From assembly GCF_904846675.1 (NCBI RefSeq), contig NZ_CAJHBT010000010.1, forward strand, positions 28,457 to 92,456: 64,000 nt of DNA. Direction: 5' to 3'. This stretch comes from Psychrobacter urativorans (GTDB lineage Bacteria > Pseudomonadota > Gammaproteobacteria > Pseudomonadales > Moraxellaceae). Position numbers and translations under genes: made by a program. This document shows, one piece after another, positions 28,999 to 38,659 of the stretch; position 1 is the stretch's first letter, and each line of letters begins with the position of its first letter. Under the pieces are notes generated by a model. That model ran no database searches and was not told the DNA's origin. It worked only from the letters and a program-made list of their open reading frames with translations.

Positions 28999-29413
28999 TA
29001 GTTATTCCCATCCCTTACTTATTGGTGTGTTTACTAAACACGTGACGTCCCCACCGTTATTACTCACTATCTACTGAACCTTTCTTTCTATTACTGGCCA
29101 TGATTATCAACCTGCTGACTTGAACTTATAATATTAGCAATGATGCTCTATCAGCGTGTCGTAGCCGTTAATAACCATACGACTTAAAGGTAAATGATGA
29201 AGATTATGAGTTAATCGTTGTCAGACGACTTTGTTTGAAACAATTGCTTAAAACAAAGTTAATATACCCTGATATGTGGTATTAACTTGAATAATTCAAC
29301 CTGAATAGTCGTTTATTCAGTTAACAAATGTAGCGATTTTCGAGCGGCTCTAAGTCCGTTGTATACCATATATTATATAGAATACTATTGATACATCCTA
29401 TTGAAACTATAGC
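28999..29413. other. Gap between rlmE and ftsH
   Basis: 415 nt with no coding frame of note. It contains an imperfect inverted repeat near 29259-29291 (AAGTTAAT-AT-ACC / GGTATTAACTT). In E. coli these genes are tightly linked; here ftsH probably has its own promoter in this gap, though none was clear by eye. Confidence 0.5.
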
Positions 29414-30046
29414 CTATTTAATCGCAATCCAAAACATCTCTTTTGAGCGTGGACGCGATGCATTCGGCTTAATACTACGAATTTTACTAAATTTCGGTTG
29501 CATCTGCTTGCGCAATTCTTGCGAGCCTTCGCCCTGAAACACTTTCATAATCAACGCGCCACCTTCTGGTAATGTCGCCAAGGCAAAGTCCACAGCCAGC
29601 TCGCACAAATCCATCATACGTGGTTGATCTACCGCACTATTACCTGAAGTATTGGGCGCCATATCAGACAACACCACATCCACTTGCCGATCGCCAACCT
29701 TAGCCATAATACTATCAAAGACGTCTGCTTCACGAAAATCGCCTTGTATAAAGGTCACATTCTCCAATTTATCCATCGGCAAAATATCGGAAGCGACTAA
29801 GGTACCCTTGTCACCCACTAATCTACCCGCCACCTGTGACCAGCTGCCTGGGGCACTGCCCAAATCAACAACGGTCATGCCACTACATATTAATTTGGAT
29901 TTTTCGTTAATTTCAAGTAATTTAAAGGCGGCGCGCGCACGATAGCCCTCTTTTTGAGCTCTTTTTACATAATGATCGTCAATATGTTCTTTCATCCAAA
30001 CACGGCTGCTTTTTGACAACTTTTTATTTTCAATGCGCGTGGCCAA
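29414..30046 (-). CDS. rlmE: 23S rRNA (uridine-2'-O-)-methyltransferase RlmE (FtsJ/RrmJ)
   Basis: Methylates U2552 of 23S rRNA late in 50S assembly. 210 aa. The SAM-binding VVDLGSAPGSWSQVA, catalytic-region VLSDMAPNTSG and LIMKVFQGEG are conserved, as is the C-terminal KPNASRPRSKEMFWIA. Start is a TTG (30046) preceded by AGGAG at 8-nt spacing, a strong site that overrides the weak start codon. Divergent from yhbY, as in E. coli. Confidence 0.96.
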   Translation of the reverse strand: MATRIENKKLSKSSRVWMKEHIDDHYVKRAQKEGYRARAAFKLLEINEKSKLICSGMTVVDLGSAPGSWSQVAGRLVGDKGTLVASDILPMDKLENVTFIQGDFREADVFDSIMAKVGDRQVDVVLSDMAPNTSGNSAVDQPRMMDLCELAVDFALATLPEGGALIMKVFQGEGSQELRKQMQPKFSKIRSIKPNASRPRSKEMFWIAIK

Positions 30047-30438
30047 AATACCTGCTCCTATTGCTTTACAACGCGTTAATACGCGACTACCTGCTTTTTA
30101 TGTCATCAATTTATATGTTCAATCAATCGCACTGCCTAATAATGGCTATTTATTAATTTCTGAAATTGACGGTACGGTTAATGATTTAGCAGCTTTATAG
30201 GTCAGTAGCGTCTATAATGCGGCAAGACAGTCAGTTTAACATTTCCATCACGTAAAATCGTGCTGATTTCATGCAAGATGGACACAGATTATTTATTATG
30301 CTCATTAATATTTTTGATAACATCGTCTTTTATTTTTAAATAGAGTCATTTTAATCACCACTATCATGATGATACAATTATTCATGAGGATACGATTATT
30401 CACCCTGACTTTTATATTTACCCACGCTTAGGAATTTT
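30047..30438. other. Divergent rlmE-yhbY intergenic region
   Basis: 392 nt, AT-rich, with no coding frame. Two near-identical 15-mers (TGATACAATTATTCA and GGATACGATTATTCA) lie at about 30371-30404. Promoters for both genes are expected here; none stood out. Confidence 0.45.
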
Positions 30439-30747
30439 ATGGAACTTGATAACGCTACGATTAAACGTCTAAAAGGCATTGGTCATGAGCTTAAACCTGT
30501 CGTTATGATTGGCAATAATGGCATTACTCCTGCCATTACTGAAGAGATTGACCGTGCTCTATCAGATCACGAATTAATCAAGGTAAAACTACCAGCCGGT
30601 AGCAAGCATGATCGTGATGTGGTCAGCACCGAGCTTGCCACTACTGCAAATGCTAATGTGATTCATACCATTGGACGTATGGCTTTATTACTGCGTCAAA
30701 ACCCCAATGCCAATCCAAAACTGTCAAATCTAGTTCGTCACGCTTAA
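30439..30747 (+). CDS. yhbY: YhbY family RNA-binding (CRM domain) protein
   Basis: 102 aa. LKGIGHELKPVVMIGNNGITPAI holds the GxxG-type loop (GNNG) of the CRM RNA-binding fold, and ELIKVKLPAG and IGRMALLLRQNP complete it. YhbY associates with pre-50S particles. Divergent from rlmE, another 50S maturation gene, as in many Gammaproteobacteria. AGGA lies 6 nt before the ATG. Confidence 0.94.
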   Translation: MELDNATIKRLKGIGHELKPVVMIGNNGITPAITEEIDRALSDHELIKVKLPAGSKHDRDVVSTELATTANANVIHTIGRMALLLRQNPNANPKLSNLVRHA

Positions 30748-30850
30748 TTCTCTACATATAAAAGGCAATGCAAACGACACAATGCCTAACGTTGTCAGCA
30801 CCATCAGCATTGAGACTCACATGTATTAAAGCTTATCTGTATTAGAACTT

Positions 30851-30887
30851 ATAAAAGCCGCGACCTATAATTGTTCGCGGCTTTTAT
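30851..30887 (+). terminator. Intrinsic terminator after yhbY
   Basis: ATAAAAGCCGCGA pairs perfectly with TCGCGGCTTTTAT around an 11-nt loop, about 100 nt after the yhbY stop codon. Confidence 0.85.
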
Positions 30888-30990
30888 ATTGCCCATATAT
30901 TATTGAAGTATTAAATCAAATCTCGGATATTAAGCCAGAACTAATGATTTTAACCACCTTCTTAACCACTATTCACGTTGAACGAGAACT

Positions 30991-31779
30991 ATGAGTCAAA
31001 TTTTTAATTTACGCTTAGCCACCGAGACTTTATTGCTAGATGCGCAACAACTGGGCGTGACTCCCCTGCAACTACAGAATATCAACGTTTCGGTTAGCGC
31101 CTCAATTGTACCGCAGCCAATACCGCAACTGTGGCTTACCTATCACGTCCAATTGTCCAGCACTCATTTAGCCACCCAATTAAGCTGGCCAGCTTGGGAA
31201 CCAGCACAGGTCAAATTTACCGATTATCTTTGGGAGCAGACCTGCCTTGAGTGTTTTATAGCAAGCAGCTCTACGGATTCTAATGCAGCACAGAGTCTTT
31301 ATAAAAAACAGAACCCCGATATAGCAACAGACTATATCGAGATTAATGCCAGCCCTAATGGAAATTATGCCCTTTATCAGTTTGAGAGTTACCGCAGCCC
31401 GTCGACGTTACCACCAACACCATTGCGACAAACAGATGAACAAACACTAGCCCATATCAATTGGCCTGAATTCTCACCTATGGACAAAAACCGATTGGAA
31501 TCAACTTTACATTCAATAGCTTCTAGTATCAACGCTCCAAACTATCACTATGAACGCAGCTTTGGTATACCTTTAGATCAATTACCATTGTGCTTATTAA
31601 ATAATAGCGATAGCAAAGATAAATTTTCTAGTATCGATTATATTAAACGGCTCCATCCTTGCGTAATTTTAAAACTAAATGATGTTTCTTTATACTTTGC
31701 CCCTGCCCATGCTTCCCCACCCGACTTTCATCAGCGTCGCTATTGGTCAAGGTTCGATCATCAAAGAGCACTAAATTAA
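30991..31779 (+). CDS. DOMON-like domain protein
   Basis: 262 aa with no signal peptide. LWEQTCLECFIA, DYIEINASPNGNYALYQFESYR and VSLYFAPAHASPPDFHQRRYW follow the pattern of the DOMON-like, CBM9-related domain found as a stand-alone protein in Proteobacteria. Members are predicted beta-sandwich ligand binders; no ligand is established. An internal Ser/Asn-rich insert (about 90-110) is present. It lies between yhbY and a convergent CHAP-type gene. Confidence 0.75.
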   Translation: MSQIFNLRLATETLLLDAQQLGVTPLQLQNINVSVSASIVPQPIPQLWLTYHVQLSSTHLATQLSWPAWEPAQVKFTDYLWEQTCLECFIASSSTDSNAAQSLYKKQNPDIATDYIEINASPNGNYALYQFESYRSPSTLPPTPLRQTDEQTLAHINWPEFSPMDKNRLESTLHSIASSINAPNYHYERSFGIPLDQLPLCLLNNSDSKDKFSSIDYIKRLHPCVILKLNDVSLYFAPAHASPPDFHQRRYWSRFDHQRALN

Positions 31780-31862
31780 GCGAGACTAGTTAAAGTGTAT
31801 GAGCTGAATAAATTTTATTACGCTAAGCTCGGCCACAAATAATTATGATAAACCATGAAATG

Positions 31863-31900
31863 AAAAAACTCAGTAATGACATTGAGGTCACTACTGAGTT
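31863..31900 (-). terminator. Terminator after the CHAP-type gene
   Basis: AACTCAGTA and TGAC pair with GTCA and TACTGAGTT (one mismatch) around a 6-nt loop. On the minus strand T6 follows. Ends the secreted CHAP-type gene. Confidence 0.85.
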
Positions 31901-31945
31901 AGGAAAAACAGTAAATGCATTATAAAGGCATTGGTCTATTAGACC

Positions 31946-32665
31946 TTATTTATCAGCCATAGCAAGGTAGATACCACGGTTTGATGCATCGTCAACATAT
32001 TGCGAATCGCGCCATGTGGTATAACTATAAGCACCACTGTATGGGCTAATACTATTTTGACGGAAATCAGATACCCAGTCACCACCATCAAAAATCTGGA
32101 TGTGCCCGTGTGGATGTCTTGAGCTGCGATCATAAACGACAACATCGCCCACTTGTGGCTGCATGTCATTACTAATTTTGCTGAAGCCTGCACTGCTAAG
32201 GGTGCCACGACTGGCATACTGATAGGCTGAAGGATTAGGTCTGAATTCATAACCAGCGGATTGTAGCGCTTTACGTACGTAACGGGCGCAATATCCAGAG
32301 CTTCTAGACCGTGCCACGCTTGAAGCGCGTGCAGCTGCTATAGCAGGGGCTGAATTGCGGTCTGGAACTGAGCCATACTGCTGTTGTTGTTTTTTAGTAT
32401 ATAAGCGGTTAGTTAGTGTCGCTAACTGGTATTCTTTTTGCTTAGCATGAGCGCTAAGGTTATTGATAGCTCGACTGATTTCGTCATTACTAGAGACATG
32501 AGCACCACTATTGGTACTATAAATATTTTGCGAAGAACCGTAGGAATTAGAGATATTTGCTCTGCTATAAGTCAGTGTACTATTTGAGATGGTATTTACA
32601 GCGGCACCACTCGTTTGTACCACGCCCATTCCCAATACTGACAAAATTAATAAAGCCTTTTTCAT
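31946..32665 (-). CDS. Secreted CHAP/NlpC-type peptidoglycan amidase-like protein
   Basis: About 239 aa. MKKALLILSVLGMGVVQTSG is a Sec signal peptide, which decides the start (an earlier in-frame ATG would bury it). A polar middle region with QQQQ (about 40-130) leads to a papain-like domain: SSGYCARYVRKALQSAGYEF (Cys near 150) and GDVVVYDRSSRHPHGHIQIFDGGDWVSDF (His in HGHIQ). That Cys...His order and context fit CHAP/NlpC-P60 cell-wall amidases or endopeptidases. Substrate bond unknown. Monocistronic with its own terminator. Confidence 0.75.
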   Translation of the reverse strand: MKKALLILSVLGMGVVQTSGAAVNTISNSTLTYSRANISNSYGSSQNIYSTNSGAHVSSNDEISRAINNLSAHAKQKEYQLATLTNRLYTKKQQQQYGSVPDRNSAPAIAAARASSVARSRSSGYCARYVRKALQSAGYEFRPNPSAYQYASRGTLSSAGFSKISNDMQPQVGDVVVYDRSSRHPHGHIQIFDGGDWVSDFRQNSISPYSGAYSYTTWRDSQYVDDASNRGIYLAMADK

Positions 32666-32916
32666 AAATTTACTACCTATTGTTAATGCAAGATTGCTCG
32701 TCATCCATGACAAAGCAGCAATTAATTTAGAAGATATAATCGTCAAACAAACATGATAAAATCTTAAGTTCAACAGCGTGCCCTTTTGTCTGCAGTGGTT
32801 AACTGGGCATCATTACCAATCTAGTTATCCGCTTTATAAAAGGCTTGCTATCTATTCTGTGTAAAGCAGCTTTAAATCTATTCGCTGCAACATCACCTAT
32901 TAGATGAGTATCTACG

Positions 32917-33432
32917 ATGTCAAAAAAACAGCCTAATCGCCTCGCTCAGCTTATTGATCATCAGGCATTTGCTGGTAGCGCACTACCACGAAGCCTTGCT
33001 GATAATATGCGTCTTTATACACAGGCGACCAATGAGGTAAAAACGCTTCTGGTAGAGTGTCTACCGGATGAAATACTTGATACCTGTTGGGTCGTGGGAC
33101 TAACTACTGAGCAATTAACGCTCAGTGTAAGCTCAATGACGGCGGCAAATCATATTCGTTACTTACAAAACGCTTATCTGCGGATCTTAACGGAGCAGTC
33201 AATTACATTTCAACAACTCAAGCAGATACGTGTCGTGGTAACCAAAACTCCTGCTGCTAACGCCTCATTTAAGGAGCAATCAGCACCGCTAACAACCTCA
33301 TTAAAGTCTTACGAAGCTAATGATAATCAGGCCCTTAGCCAAAGAACAAAACGGACTATATCACAGGCTGCAAAGCATGTCACCACTGATAAAAATCTCA
33401 AAAATGCCCTTCTGCGCCTACTAAATGACTAA
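32917..33432 (+). CDS. dciA: DciA-family (DUF721) replicative helicase loader candidate
   Basis: 171 aa. The N-terminal ~110 residues hold the DUF721 pattern (VECLPDEILDTCWVVGLTTEQLTLSVSSMTAANHIRYL). DUF721/DciA proteins are the ancestral bacterial loaders or regulators of DnaB where DnaC is absent. The C-terminal 60 residues are polar and basic. It sits beside lpxC but convergent with it; in Pseudomonas and relatives this family is also found next to lpxC and secA, which supports the call. Confidence 0.75.
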   Translation: MSKKQPNRLAQLIDHQAFAGSALPRSLADNMRLYTQATNEVKTLLVECLPDEILDTCWVVGLTTEQLTLSVSSMTAANHIRYLQNAYLRILTEQSITFQQLKQIRVVVTKTPAANASFKEQSAPLTTSLKSYEANDNQALSQRTKRTISQAAKHVTTDKNLKNALLRLLND

Positions 33433-33449
33433 AAACATCTACCTTACAA

Positions 33450-33466
33450 TGTAAACTTGTGTAAAT
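33450..33466 (-). repeat. Copy 1 of a 17-nt repeated motif
   Basis: On the minus strand this reads ATTTACACAAGTTTACA, identical to 38976-38992 on the plus strand. It contains a TTTACA direct repeat with 10-bp period. Two copies in 64 kb of AT-rich DNA could be chance. Confidence 0.3.
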
Positions 33467-33520
33467 AAAATCGTTAAAAGCTGACCAACTTGCCATGTTT
33501 TCCTAATTCTATAAATAATA

Positions 33521-33575
33521 AAAAACGTCTGATTGTTAGATCCATAATGTGGATTTAACAATCAGGCGTTTCTTA
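33521..33575. terminator. Bidirectional terminator between dciA and lpxC
   Basis: AAACGTCTGATTGTTA pairs with TAACAATCAGGCGTTT (one G-U), capped by an inner ATCCA/TGGAT stem. A5 precedes and TTTCTTATT follows. It lies between the convergent genes and probably serves both. Confidence 0.85.
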
Positions 33576-33719
33576 TTGCGGTGAAGCGTTGGTGGTGACT
33601 AGGTTTTAGCAATTAACTATAATTATACTCATATTGATAATATGAGTATAGCTTCTAACTGAGCTCAAGCCTATGTAATCTTACGTAAATGTTGCGATAC
33701 ATCGTGTATATTCGTGTAT

Positions 33720-34637
33720 TCATCCCTCGACAGTTAACCCGGTTAAAGGTAAATACTGGATGGGGCAAGTTACATTGTCATCAAAAGTTACAACTTCATA
33801 GTTATTTTTATCTGACAATATCTCACGTACTAATAAGTTATTTAGGGCATGGCCAGATTTATAGGCATTAAAACGACCTAATAGCGGATAACCAATTAAA
33901 TATAAATCACCTAACGCATCTAAAATCTTATGACGGACAAATTCGTCAGCAAAGCGCAAACCTTCGGCATTCAAAATTTTTGCTTCATCAATAACAATAG
34001 CATTGTCCATACTGCCGCCTAACGCTAGGTTATTCTTACGTAAAGCTTCAATATCATTTAGAAAGCCAAAAGTACGGGCAGCACTCAGCTCTTCAATAAA
34101 GTTCTGAGTAGAAAATTGCAGCTGGGCATGCTGAAAGTCTTTATTAAAGGCTGGATGATCAAAATCAATCTCAAAATTTAGCTCAAAACCATCATACGGA
34201 CGTAATTCTGCCCATTTATCATCGACCTTGACCCGTACCGGACGTATAATTTTTAAAAATTTCTTCGGACTGTCTTGTTCACGAAGTCCCGCTTGTAGTA
34301 ACAAGCCTACAAATGGGGCAGCGCTACCATCCATAATCGGAATCTCACTTGCAGACACGCGAATCAGTAGATTATCCACCCCCAGTCCGGCAATTGCACT
34401 TAATAGATGCTCAACTGTACCCACGCGGGTACCCCCAAAGACTAAATTGGATGACATCATGGTGTCTTGTACCAAAAAGGCACTAGCAGGAATCGGCTCA
34501 CAACCAGCAATATCCGAGCGCTCGAAGACGACTCCGGTATTGATAGATTGCGGATGAAACTCCAAGTCAACAGGCTGGCCACTATGCAAACCAATACCTG
34601 TAATAGCTATTGCGGTGTTTATAGTTCGTTGATTCAT
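33720..34637 (-). CDS. lpxC: UDP-3-O-acyl-N-acetylglucosamine deacetylase LpxC
   Basis: Zinc enzyme for the committed step of lipid A synthesis, 305 aa. ITGIGLHSGQPV opens the protein, TVEHLLSAIAGLGVDN carries a zinc histidine, and FVRHKILDALGDLYLIG holds the second zinc site; GHALNNLLVRE near the C-terminus has the catalytic-region histidine. The start MNQRTINTAI aligns with known LpxC; 24 extra codons upstream lack support. Last gene of the dcw cluster, after ftsZ, from which it is separated by a terminator. Confidence 0.96.
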   Translation of the reverse strand: MNQRTINTAIAITGIGLHSGQPVDLEFHPQSINTGVVFERSDIAGCEPIPASAFLVQDTMMSSNLVFGGTRVGTVEHLLSAIAGLGVDNLLIRVSASEIPIMDGSAAPFVGLLLQAGLREQDSPKKFLKIIRPVRVKVDDKWAELRPYDGFELNFEIDFDHPAFNKDFQHAQLQFSTQNFIEELSAARTFGFLNDIEALRKNNLALGGSMDNAIVIDEAKILNAEGLRFADEFVRHKILDALGDLYLIGYPLLGRFNAYKSGHALNNLLVREILSDKNNYEVVTFDDNVTCPIQYLPLTGLTVEG

Positions 34638-35010
34638 GGCTGCTTTCTCACATATTTTGTTACAATTGCCATAGTGTACCATTAGCTGACCCTTATTCGC
34701 TATAGTCAAAAAACGCTAAATTCCTCATTTCTTTGATTAATTATGCTCATCCAAGGTAATCCTTAGATGCTATTTACGGATAGTAATGGTAAAAAGACAA
34801 GCCTATAGGTAGTAAAAGTATGACTTTTGCACTTAATTGCAATCGATGAACACAAAAAAGCCAGCGTCTCAGCACTGGCTTTTTTAATTGTTGATGTCAT
34901 CAATTAGGATAGCTATTTAAGACAGTTGTTTAATACAACCATACATTAAGTCAATTCCGAACTATTTAATCAGACCGTTTCATCAAAGTATAGCAAAAAC
35001 ACTATCTCAG
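34638..35010. other. ftsZ-lpxC intergenic region
   Basis: 373 nt holding the ftsZ terminator (34854-34885) and presumably the lpxC promoter. No other feature was recognised. Confidence 0.5.
34854..34885 (-). terminator. Intrinsic terminator after ftsZ
   Basis: AAAAAAGCCAG pairs perfectly with CTGGCTTTTTT around a 10-nt loop, symmetrical A- and T-tracts. Separates ftsZ from lpxC. Confidence 0.9.
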
Positions 35011-36195
35011 TTATTTGTTCTGTTGGCGCTTAAGATAGTCTTGAATACTATTGGTTTTAGTTTGTGGTTGTTCTTGCACCGCTGATGAGCGGGTAACACT
35101 GTCTTGATACATCTGAGTTTTTGACTGCGTTTGGCTGTTTAGAGCACTGGTATGCAAATTAGGATCAACTGGCTGAGTGCTAGTCACAGAAGGTACTGGT
35201 AGCTCCGGTTCTGCCTCTTCATTTAAGGTAAGACCCGTAGCAATGACAGTAACGTGTAAGTCATCATTCATGTCCTCGTCAATCACCGAACCATAGAAGA
35301 TATGAGCGTCATCGATATCAGTAATGTCTTCAACGATTTCACTAATTTTGCTAAATTCGTCTAAAGATAAAGACTCAGAAGAGATAACGTTAACCAGCAA
35401 ACCTTTGGCGTTTTCTAAACGTAGATCGTCAAGTAATGGCGATTTAATGGCTTTTTCAGTCGCTTCACGGGCGCGATTATCGCCACTGGCACGGCCAATA
35501 CCCATCATCGCATGACCTTTAGCCGTCATCGCCGTGCGTATGTCATTAAAGTCAATGTTAATCATACCTTCGCTGGCGATAGTCTCAGCGATGCCTTGTA
35601 CGGCGTGCAAAAGCACGTCATCTGCTTTTTTAAAAGCGTCTTTCATAGAGATATTGCCATAGACACTCATCAGCTTGTCGTTAGGAATAGTAATAATAGA
35701 ATCCACAAAATTGGCCAGCTGCTCAATACCAGCCTGAGCGGCTTTGATACGTTTACCACCTTCAAACTTGAATGGCGTGGTCACAACCGCTACGGTCAGT
35801 ACTTCCATCTCTTTAGCAATACGTGCCACAACCGGCGCGGCTCCCGTACCCGTACCGCCACCCATACCAGCTGTGATAAATACCATATCTGCATTTTCAA
35901 GTAAGGTACGAATGGCCTCTTCTTCACTTTCGGCAGCTTCACGTCCCACTTCTGGATTGGCGCCAGCGCCAAGGCCACGATTACTCTTGGCCCCCAATTG
36001 TAGCTTGTGAGGAGCTGTTAGACGGTCGAGGGCTTGCTTGTCCGTATTGGCACAGACAAAAGTCACGCCTTTGATACCGTGTTGTACCATATGTTCAACC
36101 GCATTACCGCCGCCGCCACCGACTCCAAATACTATGAAGCGGGCCTGACCATTATTTTGAGCTTGATTGTCATCTGGCATGGTGTATTTTGACAT
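35011..36195 (-). CDS. ftsZ: Cell division GTPase FtsZ
   Basis: Tubulin homologue that forms the Z-ring. 394 aa from MSKYTMPDDNQ, chosen because GGAG lies 11 nt upstream and family members begin shortly before FIVFGVGGGGGNAVEHM. The GTP-binding GGGTGTG tubulin signature lies near residue 115, with NIDFNDIRTAM as T7 loop. A Ser/Thr/Gln-rich linker (about 330-380) ends in NSIQDYLKRQQNK, the C-terminal peptide that binds FtsA and ZipA; it is shorter in hydrophobic residues than the E. coli DYLDIPAFLRKQ motif. Confidence 0.97.
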   Translation of the reverse strand: MSKYTMPDDNQAQNNGQARFIVFGVGGGGGNAVEHMVQHGIKGVTFVCANTDKQALDRLTAPHKLQLGAKSNRGLGAGANPEVGREAAESEEEAIRTLLENADMVFITAGMGGGTGTGAAPVVARIAKEMEVLTVAVVTTPFKFEGGKRIKAAQAGIEQLANFVDSIITIPNDKLMSVYGNISMKDAFKKADDVLLHAVQGIAETIASEGMINIDFNDIRTAMTAKGHAMMGIGRASGDNRAREATEKAIKSPLLDDLRLENAKGLLVNVISSESLSLDEFSKISEIVEDITDIDDAHIFYGSVIDEDMNDDLHVTVIATGLTLNEEAEPELPVPSVTSTQPVDPNLHTSALNSQTQSKTQMYQDSVTRSSAVQEQPQTKTNSIQDYLKRQQNK

Positions 36196-36388
36196 AAAAA
36201 AGGTTCTCCAGTTGCAGATAGTATAAGGGTCGATATATGCTGAGGCACTCGCATGACATACTATCGACGTACTATATATATAAATATCCAAATAAAATAG
36301 GGTAATAAAGGTGTGCAGCTTATAGACTGTTTTGAGCTTTTATCTAGTATCTATCAGTAACACTCTAAGGGTATCTTACAGTAATTTA

Positions 36389-37681
36389 TTAGAGTATTTT
36401 TTTAAGCATACTACTAAAGCGTTGACCGACACCTTGAAACATACTTTGATCGCGGGCTTTTTCTATGGCTTCAATTTCACTTTGTTCGCTATGACGAAAC
36501 TGCTCACTTTGACTATAGAGTAAAGTACCAAAAGCCGTCTGATATGCTCGATCATTAATATGAGTATTCAGCTGCTTAATCGATGCCTCATTATCAAAAT
36601 GATTATAAACACTAATATGAGGATGAGTGTTAGTCAATACGGCTGGCATTCTTAGTAGCTTTTTGGCGAATGGTATCATACCTTTAATGGCACTGCCTCC
36701 ACCCGTCAGTACAATACCGCGATCAATGTAACCTACCAAGTCAGCGTCATGCAGTTGCTTCATGACTTCAGTAAAGATACTGACATAACGTGCTTCGATA
36801 ATTTGCGCAAGCTTATAAACGCTGACATTGATCTCGTCGCCTGAGCCCTGTGGTCTAAATATAAAAAATGCACTGGGGTCTATGCTATGAACATCGACCG
36901 TACCGTGCAATTTTTTAAGCTTTTCAGCTTCTATCATTGAAATACCGAAATCTGCTGAAATATCCATCGTTACTTCATGGCTACCAGTAGCAACGCAATG
37001 GGTAAAGACCAGCTTGTTTTCTTTATAGACACAAATACTGGTAGTGCTAGCACCGATATCTACCAAGCAAATACCCTGCTGACGCTCTTCAGTTATAAGG
37101 CTATATTCAGCACTAGTAACGGCATCAAATACCACATGGTCGACACCAACATCACAGCCTTGCAGTAGCTTTTGTAAATTCTGGCGACTAGCGACCGGCA
37201 TCATCATCATGTGATACATCACAGTGATGTCTTTTGCAAACATATCAATAGCATCATCAACAATGTTGTCTTGATCATCGATATAGATACCTTGCTGACA
37301 ACAATGCATCAAATAATAATCGGACGGCAAATCTTGTGACTTAGCATTAGACAGTGCTTGCACCATATCTTTAGTGCGCACCACATCTTGCTCAACCGTT
37401 ACGTGACCGGCGCTATTTTTACTCAATAATTCAGGCGTTGACAAGGTTAACCACACACTATGTACGCGGCAATTGGCAATATCTTCAGCTTCTTGAATGG
37501 CTTGTTTGATCGCACTTTGCAAGCGTTCACGGTGCTTAATTCGGCCTTGATAAAAGTCGCTATTCTTAACATGTCCCACGCCCATAATGCGTACATCTTT
37601 TGCAGACACAACACTGCCAATCACGACATAAACTGCAGTGGCACTAAGGTGGACAACAACCAGATTTTCAGTATTTTTCAT
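36389..37681 (-). CDS. ftsA: Cell division protein FtsA
   Basis: Actin-like protein tethering FtsZ to the membrane, about 430 aa. ICLVDIGASTTSICVYKENKL is the phosphate-1 ATP motif, and GIVLTGGGSAIKGMI the adenosine motif. The last residues FSSMLKKIL form the amphipathic membrane-targeting helix. The protein has 1C-domain features at about 85-165. The start is taken as the ATG of MKNTENL; a TTG four codons earlier is equally in frame, and neither has a clear ribosome-binding site, suggesting coupling to ftsQ or weak initiation. Unusual Met-run MMMMP near 160. Confidence 0.96.
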   Translation of the reverse strand: MKNTENLVVVHLSATAVYVVIGSVVSAKDVRIMGVGHVKNSDFYQGRIKHRERLQSAIKQAIQEAEDIANCRVHSVWLTLSTPELLSKNSAGHVTVEQDVVRTKDMVQALSNAKSQDLPSDYYLMHCCQQGIYIDDQDNIVDDAIDMFAKDITVMYHMMMMPVASRQNLQKLLQGCDVGVDHVVFDAVTSAEYSLITEERQQGICLVDIGASTTSICVYKENKLVFTHCVATGSHEVTMDISADFGISMIEAEKLKKLHGTVDVHSIDPSAFFIFRPQGSGDEINVSVYKLAQIIEARYVSIFTEVMKQLHDADLVGYIDRGIVLTGGGSAIKGMIPFAKKLLRMPAVLTNTHPHISVYNHFDNEASIKQLNTHINDRAYQTAFGTLLYSQSEQFRHSEQSEIEAIEKARDQSMFQGVGQRFSSMLKKIL

Positions 37682-37882
37682 GGTACCAAACAAATTATCG
37701 CTAAACAGGAGACTACATGACGTCTCAATTAAATCATCGAAAAGAGTGTAAAATTCATTACAACTAATATATTTAGAACAAGACTAAGGTTCACTGCAAC
37801 TCCAGCAAACAGGCTCATCATGCAGGCAAACTATGAAAACAAATGACGGTTCAGGCTGTCCAGTCTCCATTTCCTCTTAAGC

Positions 37883-38659
37883 TTACGACTCTTTAATATG
37901 CCACGCAATAGTAAAACCATTTTTATAACGTAAGTCTATCGATTGCATATTATCGCGACGCGTGCTTAATTGGTTGCCTAATAATTGGCTTAAGTTCAGT
38001 AGCTTTTGTGCGGTATTCTCGTTATCCACAATGACCCTTAGGCCGCTACTAAAGCGGATCAGCCAGGTCATACGTGGAGTCAGGATAATATCTTCGACCT
38101 GCATATCAAGTGGCGCATACCAGCCATTAATTTGTTGCATTTGCTGCATAATAACCGGGGCCTGATTAATCTCACCTTGCAAAGTGGCAAACTGCCCCTG
38201 CGTCAACTCTTGGCTATCAGCGGGAACAAAGACCACCCCTTTAGCATCAACCAATCGTTCTGTACCGAAATTTGCAATTGCCTTCTTGGGCAATGCAGTA
38301 ATCACGATACCGCGCTGCCAATCACGTGTCACACTCACTTGATCTACCCAAGCCAGCTTGACAGCAATATCACGCAGCGTTTGCAAGTCAGTGGTAAAAA
38401 AACTACTCACCGACTGCTGACTCATGGTCAGCTGCAACGCCTGATATTGCGTGGCTGTCAGCCCTTGACTACTAACCTGAATAGCAGCTGGCGGCGCATC
38501 ACGTAATGCTTTGCCGCCCATAACTAGTATCAATAATAGCAACCCAATAACCAGGGCCATAAAAATATATTTGGCTGTAGGGGGCAATTGCATACTACGC
38601 TTCGGACGATCCGTCTTATCGCTCATTAAGTCAGTTAGGTCGTTGACAGTTTGAGCCAT
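37883..38659 (-). CDS. ftsQ: Cell division protein FtsQ
   Basis: Bitopic divisome protein, 258 aa. A cytoplasmic tail of ~27 residues is followed by one membrane helix (about 28-49) and a periplasmic POTRA domain (SSQGLTATQYQALQ... ), then the FtsQ domain with WVDQVSVTRDWQRGIVITALPKKAIA and RMTWLIRFSSGLRVIVD. Recruits FtsB/FtsL. Position between ddlB and ftsA confirms the call. AGGGA lies 12 nt before the ATG. Confidence 0.95.
   Translation of the reverse strand: MAQTVNDLTDLMSDKTDRPKRSMQLPPTAKYIFMALVIGLLLLILVMGGKALRDAPPAAIQVSSQGLTATQYQALQLTMSQQSVSSFFTTDLQTLRDIAVKLAWVDQVSVTRDWQRGIVITALPKKAIANFGTERLVDAKGVVFVPADSQELTQGQFATLQGEINQAPVIMQQMQQINGWYAPLDMQVEDIILTPRMTWLIRFSSGLRVIVDNENTAQKLLNLSQLLGNQLSTRRDNMQSIDLRYKNGFTIAWHIKES

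Noticed and set aside
37681..37693. TTG start for ftsA four codons upstream
   Set aside because: No better ribosome-binding site than the ATG at 37681; left as an alternative.
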